Of a stretch of DNA of 19,664 bases, positions 6,909-13,143 are shown piece after piece (position 1 is the first letter of the stretch; each line of letters opens with the position of its first letter). Origin of the DNA: an uncultured Eubacteriales bacterium (GTDB taxonomy: Bacteria; Bacillota; Clostridia; Oscillospirales; Oscillospiraceae). The notes under the pieces are model-generated. The model was given only the letters and a program-made list of their open reading frames with translations, was not told the origin of the DNA and searched no databases. The stretch covers positions 1 to 19,664 of the forward strand of contig USCO01000027.1 in assembly GCA_900553135.1 (NCBI GenBank). Reading direction: 5' to 3'. A program made the position numbers and the translations under genes.

Positions 6909-7658
6909 ATGGGATTATTTGTTCGTGAAGATCCGTACCACGATCCCGATGTGCGTCAGGTGGGTTTCAACCGCTATAAGCAGCTGCTCTCCCGCCACGC
7001 ATTTTCCTGGATCAAGCTTAACCTGCTCACCGTGGCGGGGGCGCTTCCTCTGGCGGCTGGGATCGGATACGCTGTCCTGTCCAGCAGCATTTTGCTCCTC
7101 ATCCCCCTGTCTCTCCTGGGCGGGATGATCTGGGGCCCCTTTCTGGCGGGGCTCTATGACGGCATTTTGCGGGGGCTGCGGGATGTGCCGGAGTCCTGGT
7201 GGGCGGCCTGGCGGAAAAGCTGGCGGCAGAACGGACGGGAGAGCCTGATTCCGGGAGCGATTCTGGGCCTGCTGGTGGGGATGTATGCCTTTATGGCGGC
7301 CCTGTTCTGGTGGTCCTCGGCTCCCCAGACGCTGGGAACCATCGCCCTGACCCTCTTCTCCGGGACTCTGTTTCTTCTGCTCAACACCCTCTACTGGCCC
7401 CAGCTGGTCCTGTTTCGCCAGACCGCCCGGAACCGGATGCGAAATATTATCCTCTTCACGGCCAAATATGCCTGGCGCATGGCCGGGGTGGCGGTGCTCC
7501 AGCTTCTCTATGCCATGATTTATGTGCTCCTGGCCCCCTGGACCCTGCTTTTGGTCCCGGTTCTGGGATTTTGGTACATCATCTTTTTATCCCAGTTCTT
7601 GATTTATGACCAACTGGACCAGGAGCTGGGCATTGAAGAAAAGTTCCAGGCTCCTTAA
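6909..7658 (+). CDS. YesL/DUF624-family integral membrane protein
   Basis: The 249-residue protein has about six membrane spans (roughly 36-56, 57-80, 112-134, 142-168, 188-210, 211-232). Its start, with a soluble N-terminus followed by YKQLL and a WIKLNLLT stretch, and the central GPFLAGLYDGILRGLRD segment fit the YesL (DUF624) family as I know it. YesL proteins are commonly encoded beside LplABC-type sugar transporters and carbohydrate-active enzymes; their biochemical role is not established. The LplB/LplC-type permeases on the other side of the regulator fit this habit. The start follows AAGAAGGAAG, 18 bases after the lipoprotein gene, and the operon ends at the terminator just downstream. 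Family assignment is by pattern, not by a search. Confidence 0.75.
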   Translation: MGLFVREDPYHDPDVRQVGFNRYKQLLSRHAFSWIKLNLLTVAGALPLAAGIGYAVLSSSILLLIPLSLLGGMIWGPFLAGLYDGILRGLRDVPESWWAAWRKSWRQNGRESLIPGAILGLLVGMYAFMAALFWWSSAPQTLGTIALTLFSGTLFLLLNTLYWPQLVLFRQTARNRMRNIILFTAKYAWRMAGVAVLQLLYAMIYVLLAPWTLLLVPVLGFWYIIFLSQFLIYDQLDQELGIEEKFQAP

Positions 7659-7674
7659 AAAACAGACACAACAA

Positions 7675-7719
7675 ACAGCCGCCTGCTGGAGAAACCTCCA
7701 ACAGGCGGCTGTGTTTTTT
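7675..7719. terminator. Intrinsic terminator between the yesL-like gene and fhs
   Basis: A 17-base-pair stem (7675-7691 with 7696-7712, one mismatch) closes a four-base loop and is followed on the plus strand by TTTTTT at 7714-7719. It ends the repressor operon. It lies between convergent genes. On the minus strand the T-rich tract is interrupted, so termination of fhs there is possible but weaker. Confidence 0.9.
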
Positions 7720-7734
7720 AGGTAGGATAATGAG

Positions 7735-9402
7735 TTAGAACAGACCGGTGATTTTGCCGTTCTCGTCCACGTCGATCTTCTCGGCGGCGGGGACCTTGGG
7801 CAGACCGGGCATGGTCATGATGTCGCCGGTGAGGGCCACCAGGAAGCCCGCGCCCGCAGACACCTTCACGTTGCGCACCGTCACAGTAAAACCGTCGGGA
7901 GCGCCCAGCAGGGTCTGGTCGTCGGAGAAGGAGTACTGGGTCTTAGCCATGCAGATGGGCAGGGAGCCGTAGCCCAGGTCGGTGAGCTGGCGGATCTGCT
8001 TCTTGGCGTTGGCGGTGAGGGCCACGCCGTCGCCGTGGTAGACCTTCTTGACAATAGCGTCCAGCTTCTCCTCAATGGTGGTATCAGTGTCGTAGGCGAA
8101 GCGGAAGTGGTTCTCGCTCTCGCACAGGCGGATGACCTCCTCGGCCAGGGCAATGCCGCCCTCGCCGCCCTTGGCCCACACCTCGCTGAGAGCCACGTTG
8201 ACGCCCAGAGCCCGGCACTTGTCCTCCACCAGCTTCAGCTCAGCCTCGGTGTCGGTGGGGAAGCGGTTGATGGCCACCACGCAGGGCAGGCCGTACACCT
8301 GGGTGATGTTCTCCACATGGCGCAGCAGGTTGGGCAGGCCCTTCTCCAGGGCCTCCAGATTCTCGTTGTTCAGCTCGGTCTTGGCCACGCCGCCGTGGTG
8401 CTTCAGAGCGCGGACGGTGGCGACTACCACAACGGCGTCGGGGGTGAGACCGGCCATGCGGCACTTGATGTCCAGGAACTTCTCCGCACCCAGGTCGGCG
8501 CCGAAGCCGGCCTCGGTGATGGCGTAGTCGCCCAGCTTCAGGGCCATGCGGGTAGCCATGACGGAGTTACAGCCGTGGGCGATGTTGGCGAAGGGACCGC
8601 CGTGGATGAAGGCGGGGGTGCCCTCCAGGGTCTGGACCAGGTTGGGCTTCAGAGCGTCCTTCAGCAGGGCGGCCATGGCGCCCGCGGCCTTCAGATCGCC
8701 GGCGGTGACGGGCTTGTCGTCATAGGTGTAGCCCACGATGATGCGGGCCAGGCGCTCCTTCAGGTCGGTGATGGAGGAGGCCAGGCACAGCACCGCCATG
8801 ACCTCGCTGGCCACGGTGATGTCAAAACCGTCCTCGCGGGGCACGCCCTGCATCCGGCCGCCCAGTCCGTCCACCACGTTGCGCAGCTGGCGGTCGTTCA
8901 TGTCCACGCAGCGCTTCCAGGTGATCTTCTTTACGTCGATGCCCAGAGCGTTGCCCTGCTGAATGTGGTTGTCCAGCATGGCAGCCAGCAGGTTGTTGGC
9001 CGCGCCGATGGCGTGGAAGTCACCGGTGAAGTGAAGGTTGATGTCCTCCATGGGGATGACCTGGGCATAGCCGCCGCCGGCAGCGCCGCCCTTCACGCCG
9101 AACACGGGGCCCAGGGAGGGCTCCCGCAGGGCCACCAGGGCGTTCTTGCCCAGACGGCGCATGCCGTCGGCCAGGCCCACGGTGGTGGTGGTCTTGCCCT
9201 CGCCGGCGGGGGTGGGGTTGATGGCGGTGACCAGGATCAGCTTGCCGTTGGGAGCGGTGCTCTCGCTCAGCAGACGGTAGTCCACCTTGGCCTTGTACTT
9301 GCCATAGTACTCCAGGTAGTCCTGGTCCACACCGGCGGTCTCCGCAATTTCAGAAATGGGTCGGATGGGAGTGCTCTGCGCGATTTCGATATCAGTTTTC
9401 AT
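7735..9402 (-). CDS. fhs: Formate–tetrahydrofolate ligase (10-formyl-THF synthetase)
   Basis: Makes 10-formyl-tetrahydrofolate from formate, THF and ATP in the cytoplasm, feeding purine synthesis, initiator-tRNA formylation and, in acetogens, the methyl branch of acetyl-CoA synthesis. The 555-residue length matches the family (about 556). The nucleotide-binding loop PTPAGEGKTTT is at 63-73; further signatures are EPSLGPVFGVKGGAAGGGYAQ around 94-114 and LHFTGDFHAI. The C-terminus reads MPGLPKVPAAEKIDVDENG, as in other clostridial enzymes. The start is the ATG at 9402 with AAAAAGGAG upstream. It has its own promoter and a ZTP-type riboswitch in its leader, tying expression to a signal of low 10-formyl-THF. 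No other folate genes lie in the window. Confidence 0.98.
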   Translation of the reverse strand: MKTDIEIAQSTPIRPISEIAETAGVDQDYLEYYGKYKAKVDYRLLSESTAPNGKLILVTAINPTPAGEGKTTTTVGLADGMRRLGKNALVALREPSLGPVFGVKGGAAGGGYAQVIPMEDINLHFTGDFHAIGAANNLLAAMLDNHIQQGNALGIDVKKITWKRCVDMNDRQLRNVVDGLGGRMQGVPREDGFDITVASEVMAVLCLASSITDLKERLARIIVGYTYDDKPVTAGDLKAAGAMAALLKDALKPNLVQTLEGTPAFIHGGPFANIAHGCNSVMATRMALKLGDYAITEAGFGADLGAEKFLDIKCRMAGLTPDAVVVVATVRALKHHGGVAKTELNNENLEALEKGLPNLLRHVENITQVYGLPCVVAINRFPTDTEAELKLVEDKCRALGVNVALSEVWAKGGEGGIALAEEVIRLCESENHFRFAYDTDTTIEEKLDAIVKKVYHGDGVALTANAKKQIRQLTDLGYGSLPICMAKTQYSFSDDQTLLGAPDGFTVTVRNVKVSAGAGFLVALTGDIMTMPGLPKVPAAEKIDVDENGKITGLF

Positions 9403-9424
9403 GGATGGTCTCTCCTTTTTGTCC

Positions 9425-9452
9425 GCGCCCTTTTTCGATGAAAAAAGGGCGC
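9425..9452 (-). other. Competing perfect hairpin between the fhs terminator and ribosome site
   Basis: On the minus strand GCGCCCTTTTT pairs with AAAAAGGGCGC, an 11-base-pair perfect stem around a six-base loop. Its 5' arm is the 3' arm plus most of the U-tract of the intrinsic terminator, so the two structures exclude each other. It ends a few bases before the fhs ribosome site without covering it. Confidence 0.6.
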
Positions 9453-9474
9453 AACGGTTTTCTTCCGTGCGCCC
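9441..9474 (-). terminator. Riboswitch-controlled intrinsic terminator of fhs
   Basis: Read on the minus strand, GGGCGCACGG pairs with CCGTTGCGCCC (one bulged base) around a seven-base A-rich loop, then TTTTTT. The 5' arm begins inside the conserved CUGGGC of the upstream aptamer. Folding of the ligand-bound aptamer should therefore block this stem and allow read-through into fhs. Confidence 0.85.
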
Positions 9475-9546
9475 AGACGGTCGGCTTAAAGGCGCAGGTG
9501 CGCCCGCTATACTCCATGTGGTACTCCACTTCCGTCAGTCGTATAG
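9471..9546 (-). ncRNA. ZTP/ZMP riboswitch aptamer (pfl motif) in the fhs leader
   Basis: Minus-strand RNA in order: CUAUAC pairs with GUAUAG (P1, 9541-9546 with 9507-9512). Inside it are CUGACGGA, the hairpin GUGG-AGUA-CCAC and AUGGAG. A variable hairpin GGCGCA/UGCGCC (9491-9504) follows, and then the highly conserved 3' block CCGACCGUCUGGGC (9471-9484). The expected pseudoknot is present as GACGG with CCGUC. In the structurally known Fusobacterium aptamer, as I recall it, the equivalent pair is GGCG with CGCC, so the pairing is kept while bases change. ZTP riboswitches are established regulators of folate one-carbon and purine genes including fhs. Rising ZMP/ZTP, the sign of 10-formyl-THF shortage, should prevent the overlapping terminator and raise fhs expression. 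Confidence 0.88.
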
Positions 9547-9561
9547 CTCATTACGGCATTC

Positions 9562-9590
9562 AGTGTATCATAACCCCGCCGGGCCGTCAA
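9562..9590 (-). promoter_or_regulatory. fhs promoter
   Basis: On the minus strand TTGACG (9590-9585), a 17-base spacer, then TACACT (9567-9562). Transcription should begin near 9555, just ahead of the riboswitch P1 stem. The -35 box overlaps the stop codon of the upstream LysR-type gene, so fhs has its own promoter although it lies in the same direction. Confidence 0.8.
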
Positions 9591-10531
9591 GAGCCCGACA
9601 GGGAAGAACCCTGGTCAAATTGCCGGTAGTACTCCTTGACCAGGTCCATAAAGGCCCGGGTGGCCGGAGCAAGGAAACTGTTCTTCTTATATACCATGGC
9701 CAGGGGGCAGGCCAGAGGGGGATCACCCACAGTAAAGAAGGAGAGGCGGTCCATATAGGGGGTGCGGTGGATGCCGCTTTCCGGCAGGAAGGTGAAGCCC
9801 ATATTCTCCGCTACCAGGTTGATGGCGGTGGTGTTGTTGGTGGTGGTGAGAACGTTGGAGGGCTCCACGCTCTGGACGCTGAAGGTGTTGTACAGCAGCT
9901 TGGACAGCCGCCAGTCCTCGGGCAGCATCATCAGCCGCTCATGCTCCAGCCTGCGCAGGTCCCCGAAGGGCAGGGGGGCGGAGCAGGGGCTGTCCAGCCC
10001 CCGGACCAGGGGGTGGTCCCGGTGGGCGATGAGGAGGATGCGCTCATACATCACCAGCTCGTAGCTGAGATTGGTCAGGTCGCTGGGGATGTGCATGAGA
10101 CAAAAGTCGGTGACGCTGCTGGCGGCCAGGCTGCCCAGTTGGGGGACAGGGGCCTCGTGAAGGATCACGTGGACGTCGGGGTACTGCTTGGAAAATTTGG
10201 GAAGGATATCGGGCAGAAGGGTGGAGCCACGCCAGGTGGACACGCCGATATGCAGGTTCTGCCGTTTTTGGGCCTGGAGATCCCGCAGGTCGCTCTCCAG
10301 CTGGCGGTCCAGATAGCCCTGGCGCTCCAGATAGGCGTGAAACAGCTCTCCGGCCTCGGTGAGCTGAAGGGGGGTGTGGGAGCGGTCCAGCAGGACCACG
10401 CCCAGGTTGGACTCCAGCTTGGCCAGGTATTGGCTGAGATAGGGCTGGGACAGGTACAGGCGCTCGGCGGCTTTGGAGATGCTGCGTTCCTTGACGATGG
10501 CAAGAAAGTACTCCGGATTCTTCACAAACAT
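9587..10531 (-). CDS. LysR-type transcriptional regulator
   Basis: The 314-residue length and layout match LysR regulators. An N-terminal winged helix-turn-helix covers about residues 3-60 (ISKAAERLYLSQPYLSQYL is the recognition part), then a linker helix, then the periplasmic-binding-type effector domain beginning LHIGVSTWRGSTLLP at about residue 93. The start is the ATG at 10531, with GGGAGG just upstream. The gene ends 41 bases before the predicted fhs transcript start, and the fhs -35 box overlaps its stop codon. Whether it regulates fhs is unknown, since fhs already has a riboswitch. The upstream region holds an interrupted palindrome that may be its own binding site. Effector and target cannot be inferred. 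Confidence 0.92.
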   Translation of the reverse strand: MFVKNPEYFLAIVKERSISKAAERLYLSQPYLSQYLAKLESNLGVVLLDRSHTPLQLTEAGELFHAYLERQGYLDRQLESDLRDLQAQKRQNLHIGVSTWRGSTLLPDILPKFSKQYPDVHVILHEAPVPQLGSLAASSVTDFCLMHIPSDLTNLSYELVMYERILLIAHRDHPLVRGLDSPCSAPLPFGDLRRLEHERLMMLPEDWRLSKLLYNTFSVQSVEPSNVLTTTNNTTAINLVAENMGFTFLPESGIHRTPYMDRLSFFTVGDPPLACPLAMVYKKNSFLAPATRAFMDLVKEYYRQFDQGSSLSGS

Positions 10532-10563
10532 GGGGGACCTCCCGGTGTGGTGATAGATACATC

Positions 10564-10580
10564 ATTGTATAGATAACAAT
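10564..10580. repeat. Interrupted palindrome upstream of the LysR-type gene
   Basis: ATTGT-ATAGATA-ACAAT lies 33 bases upstream of the regulator's start codon in an AT-rich stretch. The shape and position resemble a LysR-type autoregulatory site, but no convincing -35/-10 pair could be fixed around it. Confidence 0.4.
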
Positions 10581-10599
10581 ACTATATCATAGATCCGGG

Positions 10600-10640
10600 A
10601 AAAAAGAAAATGTCCCGTATCCAAAGATACGAGACATTTT
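10600..10640 (-). terminator. rpmB terminator
   Basis: On the minus strand AAAATGTCTCGTATC pairs with GATACGGGACATTTT (one non-Watson-Crick position) around a four-base loop. A T-rich tract (TTTCTTTTTT) overlaps and follows the stem. It lies 17 bases past the L28 stop and separates rpmB from the LysR-type gene. Confidence 0.88.
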
Positions 10641-10657
10641 ATCTTGCCATATACAGA

Positions 10658-10846
10658 TCACACAGCGCGGGTGACCTTACCGGAACGGAGGCATCTGGTG
10701 CAGACGTACACGTGAGTGGGGGTGCCCTTCACGATCGCCTTCACGCGCTTCACGTTAGGCTTCCAGGTACGGTTGGAACGGCGGTGAGAGTGGGAAACCT
10801 GAATGCCGAAGGTGACGCCCTTGTCGCAGAATTCGCATTTGGCCAT
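10658..10846 (-). CDS. rpmB: 50S ribosomal protein L28
   Basis: Structural protein of the large ribosomal subunit. The 62-residue product starts MAKCEFCDKG and ends CTRCLRSGKVTRAV. The paired cysteines C4/C7 and C49/C52 form the zinc-binding version of L28. The central HSHRRSNRTWKPNVKRV is the family signature. The frame is open upstream, but the ATG at 10846 directly follows AGGAGG with good spacing and gives the normal length. It is monocistronic with its own promoter and terminator. Confidence 0.97.
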   Translation of the reverse strand: MAKCEFCDKGVTFGIQVSHSHRRSNRTWKPNVKRVKAIVKGTPTHVYVCTRCLRSGKVTRAV

Positions 10847-10898
10847 GTTGCTTACCTCCTCGCTATGAGAATACGCTTTCCATGAAGCATCGACTGAC

Positions 10899-10927
10899 AT
10901 GTTACCAGATTTCGCCGAAGAATGCAA
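10899..10927 (-). promoter_or_regulatory. rpmB promoter with AT-rich upstream tract
   Basis: Minus strand: TTGCAT (10927-10922), a 17-base spacer, then TAACAT (10904-10899). Immediately upstream lies an unusually pure A/T run (10931-10962), resembling an UP element, as expected for a strongly expressed ribosomal protein gene. Confidence 0.75.
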
Positions 10928-11003
10928 GTGTTTTTTTGAAAAAACAAAAATTTTTCTTTTTTGGGAGTTCCCAAGGGGGCGGGAGAGAAATTGGCGGTTC
11001 ATC

Positions 11004-11032
11004 TTGCGCAAAATTGGCAAATGGGATATACT
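11004..11032 (+). promoter_or_regulatory. hprK promoter
   Basis: TTGCGC (11004-11009), a 17-base spacer, then TATACT (11027-11032). Transcription is expected near 11039, giving a leader of about 32 bases that carries AGGGAGGAGG before the hprK ATG. It diverges from the rpmB promoter across the shared AT-rich tract. Confidence 0.75.
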
Positions 11033-11070
11033 AAACCAGATAAGTCCCCATTCAGGGAGGAGGATGCCGC

Positions 11071-12024
11071 ATGGCAGAGCATGGAAAGAGCGTAAAGCTG
11101 GGGGAGATCATCCGGGAATTTGACCTGGAGATCCTGAACAAGGGCCCCAATTATGAAGATGAGCCCCTGACGACCCTGGACGTGAACCGTCCCGGGCTTC
11201 CCCTGACCGGCTTTTTTGAACACTTTGATCCCCGGCGCCTGCTGGTGATCGGTCTGACAGAGCATACCTTTTTGGCGGGCATGGACCCGGACAGCCGCCG
11301 GGAGAGCTTTGACCGGCTGCTGGCCCACCCCGTTCCCGGTCTGATCATCACCCGGAAGCTGGAGCCCTACCCCGAGTGTATGGAGATGGCCATCAAGCAC
11401 AACCGTACGGTGCTTCGTACGGCGGAGCATACCTCTGCCTTTATGAGCAGTCTCATCGGCAGCCTCTATAACCACCTGGCGCCCCAGATCACCCGCTCCG
11501 GCGTCATGATGGAGATCTACGGCGAGGGCGTCCTCATTCAGGGCGAGTCCGGCGTAGGCAAGAGCGAGGTGGCCATTGAGCTCATTCAGCGCGGCCACCG
11601 CATCATCGCCGATGACGCCGTGGAGATCCGCCAGACCAACCACGGGGCCCTCCTGGCCACCGCCCCCGAGCTCATCCGCCATTATATGGAGCTGCGGGGC
11701 ATCGGCGTGGTGGACGTGCGCCGCCTGTTTGGTATGACTGCCATTAAAACGGAGCAGGAGATCGACCTGGTCATCAAGCTGGAGCCCTGGGACAACTCCG
11801 CGGTTTACGACCGTCTGGGACTGGAGGGCGCCACCACAGAGATCCTGGGCGTTAAGGTCCCCTGCCTCACCATTCCGGTGAAGCCCGGACGAAATCTTGC
11901 CAGCATCGTGGAAGTGGCCGCCATCAACAACCGTAACCGGAAGATGGGCCACAATGCCGCGTTGGAACTCACCCGAAAGATGGATGAGCACTTTAAAAAG
12001 CTGATGGAAGAAGGGGAGAAATAA
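11071..12024 (+). CDS. hprK: HPr kinase/phosphorylase
   Basis: Cytoplasmic sensor of glycolytic state that phosphorylates or dephosphorylates the regulatory serine of HPr or Crh, the route to CcpA-type carbon catabolite control in Firmicutes. The 317-residue length is normal. The N-terminal domain covers about 1-130. The kinase domain has the Walker A loop GESGVGKS at 158-165, HRIIADD with Asp181/Asp182, the signature RGIGVVDVRRLFG at 209-221, and the C-terminal NNRNRKMGHNAA stretch. One oddity: where Bacillus-type enzymes have a conserved His 15 residues before the Walker A Gly (in VHGVLV), this protein has Ser143 (in RSGVMM). The start is the ATG at 11071; a nearby ATG at 11064 is out of frame. 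It is followed two bases later by a glucokinase gene. Confidence 0.97.
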   Translation: MAEHGKSVKLGEIIREFDLEILNKGPNYEDEPLTTLDVNRPGLPLTGFFEHFDPRRLLVIGLTEHTFLAGMDPDSRRESFDRLLAHPVPGLIITRKLEPYPECMEMAIKHNRTVLRTAEHTSAFMSSLIGSLYNHLAPQITRSGVMMEIYGEGVLIQGESGVGKSEVAIELIQRGHRIIADDAVEIRQTNHGALLATAPELIRHYMELRGIGVVDVRRLFGMTAIKTEQEIDLVIKLEPWDNSAVYDRLGLEGATTEILGVKVPCLTIPVKPGRNLASIVEVAAINNRNRKMGHNAALELTRKMDEHFKKLMEEGEK

Positions 12025-12026
12025 CT

Positions 12027-12974
12027 ATGTACGTAGGAATTGATGTAGGTGGAACTAATCTGGTGGCCGGTCTGGTAGACGAGGCGGGCGCCATTGTCCA
12101 TAAAAGCACCTGTCCCGTGAACCGGGACTGGACGGCTGAGCAGCTGACCCGTCAGCTGGCCAAGCTGTCCCTCCAGGCCGCCGAGGAGGCGGGTTGCCCT
12201 CTGAGCGAGCTGCAGGCCGCCGGTGTGGGTCTGCCCGGCCTGGTGAACAACAAGACCGGCGTGGTGGTCAAGACCACCAACATGCCCTTTTATAACACGC
12301 CCTTCCGGGAGATGTTCCAGGAGGACTTGAAGATCCCCGTTTACCTGGGCAACGACGCCGACTGCGCCGCTGTGGGCGAGTACTGGGCGGGCTCCGCCAA
12401 GGGCTGCGACCCCGCCGTGGTGGTCACCCTGGGCACCGGCATCGGCAGCGGCATGGTCAAGGGCGGCAAGCTCTACACCGGCTTTGGCGGCGCCGGCATG
12501 GAGGCCGGACACATGATCATCCAGCCCAACGGCGTGCGCTGCGGCTGCGGCAATCTGGGCTGCTGGGAGCAGTACGGCTCCGCCACCGCCCTCATCCGCC
12601 TGACCCGGGAGGAGATGGAGTACAGCCGGGACAGCCTGCTGTGGGAGCTGTGCGGCGGCGACACCCGCAAGCTGGAGGGCCGTACCACTTTCCAGGCGGT
12701 GCGTCAGGGCGACGCCACCGCCCGCAAGGCTCTGGACCGCTATCTGGAGGGCCTGTCCATGGGTCTCATCAACATGGTCAACGTGCTCTTCCCCGAGATC
12801 GTCTGTCTGGGCGGCGGCATCAGCAACGCCGACGACGACCTGCTGCTCAACCCCCTGCGGGAGCTGGTCCACCGGGGCAGCTTCGATAAGAACCACCTGC
12901 CCAGAGTGGAGAAGGCCAGCCTGGGCAACGACGCCGGTGTGGTGGGCGCTGCCATGCTGTGCAACATGTTCTGA
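12027..12974 (+). CDS. glk: ROK-family glucokinase
   Basis: Phosphorylates free glucose, and perhaps other hexoses, with ATP in the cytoplasm. In this locus glucose could come from sucrose or oligosaccharide cleavage. The 315-residue product has the ATP-binding DVGGTN at 6-11, catalytic Asp110 in GNDAD, and the ROK zinc site: His162 in EAGH plus CGCGNLGC, Cys172/174/179. E181 follows in WEQYGS. These features favour a glucokinase over a ROK repressor, and there is no DNA-binding domain. The gene starts two bases after hprK, with GAAGGGGAG inside the end of hprK as ribosome site, so it is co-transcribed with it. Specificity for glucose is inferred from overall similarity. Confidence 0.92.
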   Translation: MYVGIDVGGTNLVAGLVDEAGAIVHKSTCPVNRDWTAEQLTRQLAKLSLQAAEEAGCPLSELQAAGVGLPGLVNNKTGVVVKTTNMPFYNTPFREMFQEDLKIPVYLGNDADCAAVGEYWAGSAKGCDPAVVVTLGTGIGSGMVKGGKLYTGFGGAGMEAGHMIIQPNGVRCGCGNLGCWEQYGSATALIRLTREEMEYSRDSLLWELCGGDTRKLEGRTTFQAVRQGDATARKALDRYLEGLSMGLINMVNVLFPEIVCLGGGISNADDDLLLNPLRELVHRGSFDKNHLPRVEKASLGNDAGVVGAAMLCNMF

Positions 12975-12994
12975 GAGACAACAAAATCATGGTG

Positions 12995-13029
12995 CGCTCC
13001 GGGCCGGGGATCTCTCCTGGCCCGGAGCG
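12995..13029 (+). terminator. Terminator-like hairpin after the glucokinase gene
   Basis: CGCTCCGGGCC pairs perfectly with GGCCCGGAGCG (11 base pairs, 13-base loop). Only TTT follows, so it is a weak intrinsic terminator at best. Position, between glucokinase and the murB promoter, suggests partial separation of the two operons. Confidence 0.5.
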
Positions 13030-13080
13030 TTTCCGTGTGTGGAAAAGTTTTCAATCGCTATTCTATTTGGAAAGCGGATT

Positions 13081-13089
13081 TGGTATAAT
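13081..13089 (+). promoter_or_regulatory. murB operon promoter (extended -10)
   Basis: TGG followed by a perfect TATAAT (13084-13089) makes an extended -10 element. The -35 region at the right spacing is poor, which extended -10 promoters tolerate. The start is expected near 13096, giving a leader of about 48 bases before murB. Confidence 0.65.
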
Positions 13090-13104
13090 AACAGTTATTG
13101 ATGA

Positions 13105-13126
13105 CCCGGGGCCCATCCGGCCCGGG
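13105..13126 (+). other. GC-rich hairpin in the murB leader
   Basis: CCCGGG-G-CC pairs with GG-CCCGGG (one bulged G) close to the predicted 5' end of the transcript and six bases before the GGGAGG ribosome site. It could protect the mRNA or modulate translation; no known motif is recognised. Confidence 0.5.
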
Positions 13127-13143
13127 AAGATCGGGAGGACGGA

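Noticed and set aside
8035..9441. 468-codon open frame on the plus strand opposite fhs
   Set aside because: It lies antisense to an unmistakable fhs, and its repetitive Val/His/Gly/Gln composition resembles no protein family.
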